Assembly: GCA_963811605.1 (NCBI GenBank)
Contig: CAWESA010000003.1
Location: 248,001 to 312,000 of the forward strand
Reading direction: 5' to 3'
Source of the DNA: CAVQLX01 sp963811605
Lineage (GTDB): Bacteria; Desulfobacterota; Binatia; DP-6
DNA length: 64,000 nucleotides
In this document: positions 40,111 through 49,072 of the stretch, piece after piece
Layout: each line of letters opens with the position of its first letter
Numbering within the stretch: the stretch's first letter is position 1
Notes under the pieces: model-generated
The model's input: the letters and a program-made list of their open reading frames with translations, nothing else
Told to the model about the DNA's origin: nothing
The model's database searches: none
Program-made: the position numbers and the translations under genes

Positions 40111-40128
40111 TTGCAACACAACTGTCAC
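40111..40128 (+). promoter_or_regulatory. Pho-box-like site before pstS
   Basis: CTGTCAC at 40122-40128 is an exact half-site of the PhoB box, with a weaker half TTGCAAC 11 bp upstream at 40111-40117. The 11-bp offset is that of PhoB sites. It lies about 190 bp before pstS in a gap with no other gene. Regulation by phosphate limitation is inferred. Confidence 0.5.
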
Positions 40129-40314
40129 AAAGCAGGAACCTCGCAGTAGCGTTCCCCTGCTAGGGATGGCAGCCGGCGCGGTAGGAACCGAGCGCGCCTC
40201 TGCGATGCCTCGAGGAGAGAGGACGTGCCCCCGCCGAGCGGGAGGCCGTCGGGGAAGCGTCCGGACCCGGATCGCGATCGTGCGACGCCGGAACGCCACA
40301 GGAGAGCCAAGCAC

Positions 40315-41361
40315 ATGAGAGGATCCAGAGGTGCCCGACTGACCGTGGCGCTTGCCGCGGCCGCGCTCCTCGCCGGCGCGGGGTTGATGGCGGGGCCGCG
40401 CGAGGCGGCCGCGGCAGACGTCACCCTCCAGGGCACGGGGGCGACCTTCCCCGCGCCGCTCTACCAGCGCTGGTTCACCGAGTACAACAAGCTGCACCCG
40501 GAGGTGCAGATCAACTACCAGGCGCTCGGCAGCGGTGCCGGCGTCAAGCAATTCCAGGAGGGCCTGGTCAACTTCGGGGCGAGCGACGCCGCCATGACGG
40601 ACGAGGAGATGGCCGCCGTCAAGGAGGGCGTCGTGCTGCTGCCGATGACCGCGGGCAGCATCGTGCTGGCGTACAACCTGCCCGGCGCCCCCGCCGAGCT
40701 GAAGCTGTCCCGCGAGGCGTACGTCGGCATCTTCCTCGGGAAGATCACCAAGTGGAACGATCCGAAGATCGCCGCCAGCAATCCAGGGGTGACGCTGCCG
40801 GACACCAAGATCACGCCGGTCACGCGCTCCGACGGCAGCGGAACCACCTTCGTCTTCACCCAGCACCTGAGCGCGATCAGCGACGAGTGGAAGAACGGGC
40901 CCGGAACGGGAAAGTCGGTCAACTTCCCGGTCGGTGTCGGCGGGAAGGGCAACCCGGGCGTGACGGCACTGATCAAGCAGACGCCCGGCGCCATCGGCTA
41001 CGTCGAGTACGGCTATGCGAAGCAGACGAACATGCCCATGGCCATCCTCGAGAACAAGAGCGGGGCGTTCGTGAAGGCCGACGAAGCATCCGAGAAGGCG
41101 GCGCTGGCGAGCGTCGAGCTGCCCCCGGATCTGCGGGCCTGGATCACCGATCCGGGCGCACCGACGGCCTATCCCATCGTCACCTACACGTGGCTCCTCG
41201 TGTACAAGAAGTACGACGACGCGAAGATCCGCGACGCGCTCAAGGGCGTCATCCGGTACGGCCTCACCGAGGGACAGAAGTTCAGCGCCGAGCTCGGGTA
41301 CATCGCTCTACCGCCCAACGTCGTCACCGCCGTGGCGAAGGCCGTCGAGCAGATCTCCTGA
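40315..41361 (+). CDS. pstS: Phosphate ABC transporter substrate-binding protein PstS
   Basis: 348 residues. Signal peptide to about residue 33 (GPREAAAAD). The mature part shows the PstS signatures: LQGTGATFPAPLYQRWF, GSGAGVKQF, FGASDAAMT, TRSDGSGTTFVF. These form the phosphate pocket (Thr, Ser, Asp, Arg). It binds phosphate in the periplasm and hands it to PstCA. AGGAG precedes ATG 40315. First gene of a tightly overlapping pstSCAB unit. Confidence 0.95.
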   Translation: MRGSRGARLTVALAAAALLAGAGLMAGPREAAAADVTLQGTGATFPAPLYQRWFTEYNKLHPEVQINYQALGSGAGVKQFQEGLVNFGASDAAMTDEEMAAVKEGVVLLPMTAGSIVLAYNLPGAPAELKLSREAYVGIFLGKITKWNDPKIAASNPGVTLPDTKITPVTRSDGSGTTFVFTQHLSAISDEWKNGPGTGKSVNFPVGVGGKGNPGVTALIKQTPGAIGYVEYGYAKQTNMPMAILENKSGAFVKADEASEKAALASVELPPDLRAWITDPGAPTAYPIVTYTWLLVYKKYDDAKIRDALKGVIRYGLTEGQKFSAELGYIALPPNVVTAVAKAVEQIS

Positions 41362-42452
41362 TGAGTCCCCCGGATCCCGCGCATGCCGGCGTGCAGTCCG
41401 ATCGACTGCACGCGCTGGCGGCGCCCCTGGCCCCGGCGGTGCGCGAGGACATCTCACGCCCCCCGTCGCCGCGCGAGGTCTGGACCGATCGTCTGTTTCG
41501 CTGGGGAACGAGGCTGGTGGCGTGGGCCGTCGTCGGCCTCGTCCTGTACGTGATCGTCGACATCGCGGGCTCCGCAGCGCCCGCGATGCGCGACTACGGC
41601 GCCGGCTTCGTCACGGGCACGACGTGGGACGCGAACAAGGCGGAGTTCGGCATCCGGCCCGCGATCGTCGGCACCCTGTACACGTCGTTCCTCGGCCTCG
41701 CCATCGGGGGCGCCTTCGGTCTCGCCATCGCCATCTTCCTGAGCGAGGGCTTTCTCTCGGCCGGCCTCGACGCGGCGCTGAAAGCGCTCGGACTGGCCGA
41801 CCGTCCGGGCTGGGCCGCGGTGCCGGGATGGGTCGAGGACGCCCTCAAGACCACCGTCGAGCTGCTCGCCGCGGTGCCGAGCGTGGTCTACGGCCTGTGG
41901 GGGATCTTCGTGATCATCCCGCTCGTGCGCCCGCCGGCGAACTGGCTGTACGATCACCTCGGGTGGCTGCCGTTCTTCGGTACGCCGCTCAGCGGTCCCG
42001 GGATCCTGCCGGCCTCCCTCGTTCTCGCCATCATGGTGCTTCCCACCATCTCCGCCGTCTCGCGCGATGCGCTGGTCGAGGTGCCGCCGAAGCTGCGCGA
42101 AGCCGCGTTCGGCCTCGGCGCCACGCGCTGGGAAGCCATCCTGGCGGTGATCGTGCCCACGGCCTCGACGGGTATCCTGGGCGCGATCATCCTGGGATTC
42201 GGCCGCGCGCTGGGCGAGACGATGGCGCTCGCCATGCTCGCCGGCAACGCCAACGTGATCAGCTGGTCGATGTTCTCGCCGGCGAACACGCTGGCGGCGC
42301 TGCTCGCCAATCATTTCCCCGAGGCAGGCGCGGCCGAGGTCGGGGCGCTCATGTACGCGGCGCTCGTGCTGCTGGCCATCACGCTGGTGGTGAACGTCGT
42401 CGGGACGGCGATCGTGCAGCGCGCCGATGCGGCTCTCAAGGGGCTCCGGTGA
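41361..42452 (+). CDS. pstC: Phosphate ABC transporter permease PstC
   Basis: 363 residues with six or seven membrane helices. It has the EAA-loop REAAFGLGATRWEAILAV, which contacts PstB. The first 60 residues are a cytoplasmic extension rich in Pro and Ala. The ATG overlaps the pstS stop by one base (TGATG). Confidence 0.95.
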   Translation: MSPPDPAHAGVQSDRLHALAAPLAPAVREDISRPPSPREVWTDRLFRWGTRLVAWAVVGLVLYVIVDIAGSAAPAMRDYGAGFVTGTTWDANKAEFGIRPAIVGTLYTSFLGLAIGGAFGLAIAIFLSEGFLSAGLDAALKALGLADRPGWAAVPGWVEDALKTTVELLAAVPSVVYGLWGIFVIIPLVRPPANWLYDHLGWLPFFGTPLSGPGILPASLVLAIMVLPTISAVSRDALVEVPPKLREAAFGLGATRWEAILAVIVPTASTGILGAIILGFGRALGETMALAMLAGNANVISWSMFSPANTLAALLANHFPEAGAAEVGALMYAALVLLAITLVVNVVGTAIVQRADAALKGLR

Positions 42453-43375
42453 ACGACGCGAACATGCCCGATCCGAACGACCTGTCGGATCTCTCGCGCT
42501 CGCTGCGCCGCCCGCGCGCGCTGTTCAGCTGGGCCATGAGCGTGCTCACGGGCGCCATGACGATCGCCGCGCTGATCCCGCTCTTCTCGGTGCTGTACCT
42601 GCTGATCACGCGTGGCGGCAAGCTGATCGGGCTGTCGCTGTTCACCGACCTGCCCCCCGCGGCCATGACGCAGGGCGGAGGGTTCGGCAACGCCATCGTC
42701 GGCACGCTCGTGATGGTGACGATCGCCGCCCTCCTGAGCGTCCCGATCGGCATCCTGGCGGCCGTCTTCATCGCGGAGTTCGATCCCGACAGCCGGGCTG
42801 CCACCGCGGTCCGGTTCTGCGCCAAGGTGCTCACCGGCCTGCCCTCGATTCTTGCCGGCGTGTTCGCGTACGCTGCGATCGTCGTGCTGACGGGCGGCTT
42901 CTCGGCGCCCGCGGGTGGCGTGGCCCTGGCCGTCCTCATGCTTCCGACCGTGCTGCTCACGGCGGAGGAGGCGATCAAGCGGGTGCCGCCCAGGATGCGC
43001 GAGGCCGCGGTCGGCATGGGGGCGACGCCGACGCAGGTCGTGTTGCGAGTCGTGCTCCCGACAGCGCTGCCGGGCATGCTCACCGGCGTGATGCTTGCCG
43101 TGGCGCGCGCGGCCGGCGAGACCGCGCCGCTGCTCTTCACCGCGCTGTTCAGCGACTACTGGATCAGCCGCTCGACACCCGAGATGCTTCCGCACTCGCT
43201 CGGCGATCTGATGAAGCCGACCGCGTCGCTGGCAGTGCTCATCTACAACTTCTCCGGGTCGCCCTTCGACAACCAGATCGATATGGCCTGGGCCGCCGCA
43301 CTCGTGCTGGTCGCCATCGTCTTGGTGTTCAATCTGGCCGGCCAGGCCCTGGCCCGGCGCTCCGGCATACTCTAG
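42449..43375 (+). CDS. pstA: Phosphate ABC transporter permease PstA
   Basis: 308 residues. Six membrane helices with the EAA-type loop REAAVGMGATPTQVVLRV. Starts at a GTG that overlaps the pstC stop by 4 bases. Together with PstC it forms the membrane channel of the high-affinity phosphate transporter. Confidence 0.95.
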   Translation: MNDANMPDPNDLSDLSRSLRRPRALFSWAMSVLTGAMTIAALIPLFSVLYLLITRGGKLIGLSLFTDLPPAAMTQGGGFGNAIVGTLVMVTIAALLSVPIGILAAVFIAEFDPDSRAATAVRFCAKVLTGLPSILAGVFAYAAIVVLTGGFSAPAGGVALAVLMLPTVLLTAEEAIKRVPPRMREAAVGMGATPTQVVLRVVLPTALPGMLTGVMLAVARAAGETAPLLFTALFSDYWISRSTPEMLPHSLGDLMKPTASLAVLIYNFSGSPFDNQIDMAWAAALVLVAIVLVFNLAGQALARRSGIL

Positions 43376-43383
43376 GAGATCGC

Positions 43384-44238
43384 ATGCCCATCGACAGTGA
43401 TCAGCCCACCGGGAACGGCCACGCCAGCGGCAACGGCCACGGCAACGGCCACGGCAACGGCGCGCCCGACCTCGTCATCGACTGCAAGATTCACGAGCTC
43501 TTCTACGGCAAGTTCAAGGCCGTCCGTGACGTCGACGTCCAGATCAAGAAGGGGACGATCACGGCCTTCATCGGCCCGTCCGGGTGCGGGAAGAGCACCG
43601 CGCTGCGCTGCCTCAACCGCATGAACGACCTGGTGCGCGGCTTTCGCTTCAAGGGCAAGGTCAACTTCCGCGGCCAGGACATCTACGATCCGAAGGTCGA
43701 TCCGGTCTCGGTCCGCCGCCATATCGGCATGGTATTTCAGCAGCCGAACCCGTTCGCGATGAGCATCTATCGCAACGTCGCGTTCGGCCTCCGCCTGAAT
43801 CGCTACCGTGGCAACGTGGCGGAGAAGGTCGAGGAAGCGCTCAAGGGCGCGGCGCTATGGGACGAGGTCAAGGACAAGCTGCACTCGAGCGGCCTCTCGC
43901 TGTCCGGCGGCCAGCAGCAGCGGCTGTGCATCGCGCGGGCGATCGCCACCGAGCCGCTCGTCCTGCTCATGGACGAGCCGTGCTCCGCCCTCGATCCGAT
44001 CGCGACGCGGCGGATCGAGGACCTCATGCAGGAGCTCAAGAAGCGCTACACGATCGCGATCGTCACGCACAACCTGCAGCAGGCGAAGCGCGTCTCCGAC
44101 ATGACGGCGTTCCTGTACGTCGACACCGCCAACGGCGGGCGCACCGGATACATGGTGGAGTATGCGCCCACCGAGAGCCTCTTCGCCAACCCGATGCAGC
44201 GCTACACGCGAGAGTACATCAGCGGCGAGTTCGGGTGA
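43384..44238 (+). CDS. pstB: Phosphate ABC transporter ATPase PstB
   Basis: 284 residues. Walker A GPSGCGKST, Q-loop FQQPNPF, signature LSGGQQQRLCIARA, Walker B LLMDEPCSALD and H-loop VTHNLQQA are all intact. The first 26 residues hold an odd GNGHGNGHGNG low-complexity tail that most PstB proteins lack. AGGAG lies 5 bp before the ATG. No phoU follows, unlike in many pst operons. Confidence 0.95.
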   Translation: MPIDSDQPTGNGHASGNGHGNGHGNGAPDLVIDCKIHELFYGKFKAVRDVDVQIKKGTITAFIGPSGCGKSTALRCLNRMNDLVRGFRFKGKVNFRGQDIYDPKVDPVSVRRHIGMVFQQPNPFAMSIYRNVAFGLRLNRYRGNVAEKVEEALKGAALWDEVKDKLHSSGLSLSGGQQQRLCIARAIATEPLVLLMDEPCSALDPIATRRIEDLMQELKKRYTIAIVTHNLQQAKRVSDMTAFLYVDTANGGRTGYMVEYAPTESLFANPMQRYTREYISGEFG

Positions 44239-44272
44239 GTCCGGGCACGCGCACGATGCTCCGCGCGCGCCG

Positions 44273-44461
44273 TCAACCCCGCAGGCGCTCCTCGATGGCC
44301 TCGCGGACGAAGTCGTCCAGGGTCTTGGCGCCGAGGGCCGCATGCAGGCGGATCGAGCGGAGCAAGGCGGCCGGAACGCGGGTCTCGAGCGTGGAGACTT
44401 CCGGGATCGAGACGGGCGTTCCTGGGGCCGGCGGCTCTGCGCGAACTCTCTTGCGAGTCAC
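44273..44461 (-). CDS. Small ribbon-helix-helix DNA-binding-type protein
   Basis: 62 residues from GTG 44461, which has GGAGGGG 8 bp upstream. A TTG at 44494 would give 73. The C-terminal half, LETRVPAALLRSIRLHAALGAKTLDDFVREAIEERL, quoted here as a whole pattern rather than a single motif, follows the strand-helix-helix of Arc/CopG-type repressors and RHH antitoxins. No toxin-like gene is adjacent, so a lone regulator is more likely than an antitoxin. Function inferred. Confidence 0.6.
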   Translation of the reverse strand: MTRKRVRAEPPAPGTPVSIPEVSTLETRVPAALLRSIRLHAALGAKTLDDFVREAIEERLRG

Positions 44462-44576
44462 AATGTGTTCCCCCTCCGGGATGTACGTCAGCAAGGATTC
44501 CCTACCCGACGCGTTGCCGCCGTGCCTTGTCCGGGAAAGCCGATCTGTTGTCTAAAAGGGACAAAGGGCAGCCGGG

Positions 44577-45578
44577 ATGGCAGAGCGCACGGTCGGTGTC
44601 CTGCAGCTCCTCGACCTGCTGAAGGGACTGCGGATGCTCGGCGCGGATCCGGCGCAGCTCTGCCGGGTCGCTGGCCTCGACGCTGCCGCCCTGCGCGACC
44701 TCGGTGCTCGGGTGCCCGCGAGACATCTCGGGCGGATCCTCGCGGAGGCGGAGCGCCGCCTGGGCGATCCGCTCGTCGGCCTGCACGCGGGGGAGAAGGC
44801 GCGTCCCCGGGGGCCGCTGACCTACCTGCTGCTGTCCGCGCCGCGCGTCGAGTGGGCCGTCCGGCGATGCATCCGGTTCAGCCACCTGGCCGACGACGCC
44901 CTGCGCCTGGAGCTGCACCGGCGCGGCGGCGTCGCGCGCATCGTGATCGTGCACGAGGACGACTCTCGCGATCGCGTCCCGCAGATCGTCGACTACACCA
45001 TGGTGAGTCTCGTGAAGTCGCTTCGCGCCGCCGTCGGCCGGCCACATGGACTCGCGGTCGAGCTCCGCCACCCGCGGCCGTCGCACGCGGGCGAATTCAC
45101 GCGCGTGCTCGGATGCCCGGTGCAGTTCGGCCGCGCGGCGAACGCGCTCGTGCTGCCGGCGCGCATACTCTCGATGCGCTCCCGCTTCGCGAATCCCCTC
45201 GTGGCGGACCGGATCGAGGAGCTCGCGATCGCGCTCGAGACGCGGGCGGAGCGGACGACCGTCCGTGCCAGGGTCTCGGACGCCATCCACACGATGGCCA
45301 TCGCCGGCGTCCGGGTCGACCGGGCGCGGGTCGCTCGGCAGCTCGCCATGGGCGAACGGACGTTGCAGCGCGCGCTGGCACGCGAAGGCGTGACCTTCAA
45401 GGAGCTCCGGAACTCCGTGGTGTGGGACGGGGTGCCGGGGCTGCTCTCGAATCCGGACTGCAGCGTCGAGCACGCCGCTGCCAGCGCCGGATTCGCCGAC
45501 GCGGCGGGGTTCTCGAAGGCGTTCAAGCGACGCATGGGCTGCTCGCCGAGCGCGTACCGCGAGCGCCTGGTCGGCTGA
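44577..45578 (+). CDS. AraC-type regulator with arabinose-binding-like N-domain
   Basis: 333 residues. N-terminal ligand-binding region of the AraC family (RVPARHLGRILAEAERRLGDPLVGLHAGE), C-terminal AraC helix-turn-helix pair (VARQLAMGERTLQRALAREG; second motif AAASAGFADAAGFSKAFKRRMG). The ligand and targets are unknown. The CLC gene starts 55 bp downstream and could be co-transcribed. Confidence 0.88.
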   Translation: MAERTVGVLQLLDLLKGLRMLGADPAQLCRVAGLDAAALRDLGARVPARHLGRILAEAERRLGDPLVGLHAGEKARPRGPLTYLLLSAPRVEWAVRRCIRFSHLADDALRLELHRRGGVARIVIVHEDDSRDRVPQIVDYTMVSLVKSLRAAVGRPHGLAVELRHPRPSHAGEFTRVLGCPVQFGRAANALVLPARILSMRSRFANPLVADRIEELAIALETRAERTTVRARVSDAIHTMAIAGVRVDRARVARQLAMGERTLQRALAREGVTFKELRNSVVWDGVPGLLSNPDCSVEHAAASAGFADAAGFSKAFKRRMGCSPSAYRERLVG

Positions 45579-45633
45579 GCGCCACGCCCGGTTGACCCGA
45601 CGCCCGAACTCTTCTTGAAGGGCGTCGCTTCCG

Positions 45634-46938
45634 GTGGACACCTTCCGGCCACAGGCGCCACGCGCGCGACTCCGGCGGATCGTCGGCGTGGTGCTCGTGG
45701 CACCGGCGCTGATCGGCGCGCTGACGGGTGCGTGTGTCGCCGGGGCGAGCGCACTCGTCGAGGGCCGCGGGCTCGCGTGGCTGGCGTCGCCTCCCGGGCT
45801 CCTGCCCGTGGCATTCACGCCGCTCGCCTTGCTGGTGACCCTGGCGGTCGCGGTCGGCGTCACGCGGGTGGCGCACCCGTCGACGGCGGAGCTGTACATC
45901 GAGACCTACCACGACCCGCAGGGCCGCGTTCCGATCCGCCAGCTTCCCGGGCGCGTGCTGGCGGCGGCGACCACGGTCGGGTTCGGCGGTGCCCAGGGGC
46001 TCGAATCACCGTCGGCGCTGATCGGTGCAGGAGCCGGCGACGTCCTCGCGCACGCCCGCTGGTGGCGGCTGGATCCTGTCGAGGCGCGGTCGCTGATGGT
46101 GGCCGGCGCCAGCGCGGGCATCGCCGCCGTCTTCTCGTCGCCCGCGCTCGGGACGTTCTACGGCATGGAGGTGCCGTTCCGGCGCGATCTCGACGCGCGG
46201 CCGTTCGTGCCGTGCGCGGTCGCCGCGGCCGTGTCGTACGTCGTGCGCCGGGAGCTGGTCGGCGTCCGGCACCTCGTCGAAGCGGGGCAGCTGGCGCCGG
46301 CCGTGAACCTCACCTTCGTGCTCGGCGTCGGCCTCGTGGCGCTCGGCTGCGGGCTGGGTGCACGGCTCTTCGCGCAGGTCGACATGTGGCTGCAGCAGCG
46401 TGGGCGCGATCACGGCCGGCTCGTGCGCGCCGCGACCGGGGGAGCCGTGCTGGCCGCCTTGACGTGGGCGGGCCACGCGCTGTCGCAGCGATGGGTCACC
46501 TTCGGCCCCGGCTATCTGGCCGTCGACTGGCTCCTGGCAGGCTCCCACCCGGCATGGCTCGTGCTCGCCGTGCTCGCCGTGCGCGCGGGCGCCACCCTCA
46601 CGTGCGTGTATGGCGGGGGCGGGGGGGGCGTGTTCACCGCGCTTGCGACCTGTGGCGCGTTCATCGGCCAGCTGGTGGCCATGCTCGTCGACGACGGCAC
46701 ACGGCTCTACCCGCTGCTCGGCGCGGCCTGCTTCCTGGGAGCCGGCTATCGCTTGCCGGTCGGGACCGCCATGCTGGTCGCGGAGAGCAGCGGCGATCTC
46801 GCGGTCGCCGCCGCGGGGCTGGTGGCGATCGCGATCGGGCAGGCGTGCATGGGCGAGGGGTCGGTCTCGGAGGCCAAGGCCGACTCCCGCGCCGTTCACA
46901 GAGCGATTCCTCGTGACGGCCCGCGCGATCGATCGTGA
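45634..46938 (+). CDS. CLC-type chloride channel/transporter, atypical motifs
   Basis: 434 residues with about ten membrane helices. The CLC fold is shown by GGAQGLESPSALIGAG, where the gating Glu is kept but the usual G(K/R)EGP is changed to GLESP, and by GGGGGGVFTALATCGAFIGQL, the helix-N motif. The canonical GSGIP loop is not visible; the region reads STAELYIETYH. It may conduct or exchange chloride or another anion such as fluoride or nitrate. GTG start at 45634. Confidence 0.8.
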   Translation: MDTFRPQAPRARLRRIVGVVLVAPALIGALTGACVAGASALVEGRGLAWLASPPGLLPVAFTPLALLVTLAVAVGVTRVAHPSTAELYIETYHDPQGRVPIRQLPGRVLAAATTVGFGGAQGLESPSALIGAGAGDVLAHARWWRLDPVEARSLMVAGASAGIAAVFSSPALGTFYGMEVPFRRDLDARPFVPCAVAAAVSYVVRRELVGVRHLVEAGQLAPAVNLTFVLGVGLVALGCGLGARLFAQVDMWLQQRGRDHGRLVRAATGGAVLAALTWAGHALSQRWVTFGPGYLAVDWLLAGSHPAWLVLAVLAVRAGATLTCVYGGGGGGVFTALATCGAFIGQLVAMLVDDGTRLYPLLGAACFLGAGYRLPVGTAMLVAESSGDLAVAAAGLVAIAIGQACMGEGSVSEAKADSRAVHRAIPRDGPRDRS

Positions 46939-46993
46939 GCCGACGTCCGGTCGTCTTGCGTCGCGCAACGGTGACGCCGATAAGGGCGGCACC

Positions 46994-47473
46994 ATGCAGG
47001 TCGCTCGGCACACCGTCGTCTCCATCGAGTACACGCTCACCAACGATGCCGGCGAGGTCCTCGACGCATCGCGCGCGGGCGATCCGCTGTCGTACATCCA
47101 CGGCACGGGCCAGATCGTCCCCGGTCTCGAGCGTGCGCTCGAAGGGCGCGGCGTCGGCGAGCGCGTGCACGTCCGGCTGGAGCCCGTCGACGCGTACGGC
47201 GATCACGAGGCGTCGAGACTGACGACAGCGGCGCTCTCGCAGTTCGGCGGCGAGCGCCCGGAAGTCGGCATGCAGGTGCAGGCGGAAGCTCCGGACGGTG
47301 ACGAGGTCCTCACCGTGGCCGCGGTGGACGGCGACGTGGTCACGCTGGACGCGAATCATCCACTCGCCGGTGTGCCGCTGACCTTCGACGTCACCGTCGC
47401 CGGCGTGCGCGCCGCCACGCCGCAGGAGCTCACGCACGGCCACGCCCACGGGCACGGCGGCCACGACCACTGA
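46994..47473 (+). CDS. SlyD-like FKBP peptidyl-prolyl isomerase with histidine-rich tail
   Basis: 159 residues. FKBP core (SIEYTLTNDAGEVLDASR, YIHGTGQIVPGLERALEGRGVG) with the inserted flap domain (PEVGMQVQAEAPDGDEV) of SlyD. The tail HGHAHGHGGHDH can bind Ni or Zn. It catalyses prolyl isomerisation and may act in metal delivery. RBS-like AGGGCGG ahead of ATG 46994. 54 bp before the dimethylformamidase-like gene. Confidence 0.92.
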   Translation: MQVARHTVVSIEYTLTNDAGEVLDASRAGDPLSYIHGTGQIVPGLERALEGRGVGERVHVRLEPVDAYGDHEASRLTTAALSQFGGERPEVGMQVQAEAPDGDEVLTVAAVDGDVVTLDANHPLAGVPLTFDVTVAGVRAATPQELTHGHAHGHGGHDH

Positions 47474-47527
47474 GTCGTCTCCGCGCGCGGCCCTCGACTG
47501 CCCAGCACGCATCGACTACGAGCGGGC

Positions 47528-49072
47528 ATGGCGAGTGCGTGGCTGTGGGGGTACTCCGATCGTCTCAGCGCCGCGCCCGGCGAGCGCGTGGCGCTGCATC
47601 TCGCCGGCACGGCGCCGCGCTGCGACGTCGAGGTCGCGCGCGTCGGCCGCGAGCGCCGCATCGTGGCGCGCCTCGACGGGATCCGGCTCGCGCCCCATCC
47701 GGTCCCGGAACGCGCGCACGTCGTCGGGTGCGGATGGCCGGCGGCGGCGCATCTCGACGTCGGCCGCGATTGGCCGAGCGGATACTACGACCTCGTGGTG
47801 CGCGGCGCCGACGGCGCCGAGGCGCGTCACCTCCTGGTGGTGCGCGCCTCGGCGGCGGCGGCGCCGGCCGTCATCGTGCTCGCCACCAACACCTATCAGG
47901 CCTACAACTGGTGGGGCGGCGCCAACACGTACACGTGGATCGGCGGTCCCGAGCCCGCGCCGCTCGGGACCGCCGAGCAGCACGTCGTGGCGGGACGCCT
48001 GTCGGCGGCGCGTCCGTTCACGGCGGGCCTCATGCGACCGCGCTCGGCGGCGCATCGCATCGTCACGGCGCGACGCCGGGGCTTCGGCGAGCCGCCGACG
48101 CCGGGCGAGGTGCTCGACGAGGTGATGGCGGGCGGTCAGGGCTGGGACTGTCCCGCCGGGTTTCTCGACAAGTGGGAGCACGCCTTCGTGGCCTGGGCCG
48201 AGGAAGCCGGCTATCCCCTCGACTACCTGATCGACACCGACCTGGAAGCGCCCGGCGCACTCGACGGGCGGCGAGCGGCGCTGTTCGTCGGCCACAGCGA
48301 GTACTGGAGCTGGCCGCAACGGATCGAGGTCGAGCGGTTCGTCGACGCCGGAGGCCGCCTGGGGATCTTCTCCGGCAACACCTGCTACTGGCAATGTCGC
48401 TGGGAGGACGGGGGCCGCACCTTCGTTGCGCACAAGCGGCACGCCGAGCGCGACGACCCGCTGGCGCACGATCCGGCGCGGCGTCACCTCACCACCGGCC
48501 TGTGGTCGAGCCCCGTCGTGGGGCGGCCCGAAGCGGCGCTCACCGGCCTCTCCTTCCTGTTCGGCGGCTACCATCGCTTCGGCCTCTGCGTGGCGCGCGG
48601 TCTCGCGGGCTACACCGTGTGCCGCGACGACCACTGGGCGCTCCGGGGCGCCGATCTGTACTGGGGCGACGTCTTCGGCGACGACTGCCGCCTCGTCGGC
48701 TACGAGAACGACGGCTGTCCGCTCAAGATGGGCGAGGATGGGCTCCCCGGCCCGGTGCCCCGCCTCGGCGTACCGCCTGGGCTCGAGATCATCGCCACCG
48801 CGCCCGCGACGCTCGGCGAGCCGGAGCAGGACGACTACTCGCGCGTCGTGCCTCCCGAGCCGTGGGAGGTCCTGGCGCGCGCCTACGGCGGTGCGGACAC
48901 GCCGGAGGTCCGGCGCCGCCTGCTGCGCGGGCACGCGGTGATGGCGTCGTTCGCGCGCGGGGCGGGCGAGGTGTTCAATGCCGGCACGACGGAGTGGGCG
49001 TACGGGCTCGCCGCGCGCAATCCCTTCGTCGAGCGCATCACCCGCAACGTGCTCGACCGATTCCTCGGATGA
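47528..49072 (+). CDS. N,N-dimethylformamidase large-subunit-like protein
   Basis: 514 residues. It matches the C-terminal domain of N,N-dimethylformamidase large subunits (DMFA2-type): TNTYQAYNWWGGANTYTW, TDTDLEAPGALDG and GHSEYWSWPQ with His256 and Glu258, the pair that in characterised enzymes helps bind a mononuclear iron. It could hydrolyse an amide; many family members are uncharacterised. No small subunit gene is nearby. Its stop overlaps the next start by 4 bases (ATGA), so it is translated together with the TIR-WD40 protein. Confidence 0.85.
   Translation: MASAWLWGYSDRLSAAPGERVALHLAGTAPRCDVEVARVGRERRIVARLDGIRLAPHPVPERAHVVGCGWPAAAHLDVGRDWPSGYYDLVVRGADGAEARHLLVVRASAAAAPAVIVLATNTYQAYNWWGGANTYTWIGGPEPAPLGTAEQHVVAGRLSAARPFTAGLMRPRSAAHRIVTARRRGFGEPPTPGEVLDEVMAGGQGWDCPAGFLDKWEHAFVAWAEEAGYPLDYLIDTDLEAPGALDGRRAALFVGHSEYWSWPQRIEVERFVDAGGRLGIFSGNTCYWQCRWEDGGRTFVAHKRHAERDDPLAHDPARRHLTTGLWSSPVVGRPEAALTGLSFLFGGYHRFGLCVARGLAGYTVCRDDHWALRGADLYWGDVFGDDCRLVGYENDGCPLKMGEDGLPGPVPRLGVPPGLEIIATAPATLGEPEQDDYSRVVPPEPWEVLARAYGGADTPEVRRRLLRGHAVMASFARGAGEVFNAGTTEWAYGLAARNPFVERITRNVLDRFLG

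Noticed and set aside
43400..43464. GGCAACGGCCAC repeats as an iteron or regulatory array
   Set aside because: They lie within the pstB reading frame and encode its Gly-Asn-His tail.
44273..45578. Ribbon-helix-helix protein and neighbour as a toxin-antitoxin pair
   Set aside because: The neighbouring genes are an ABC transporter ATPase and an AraC regulator; nothing toxin-like is present.
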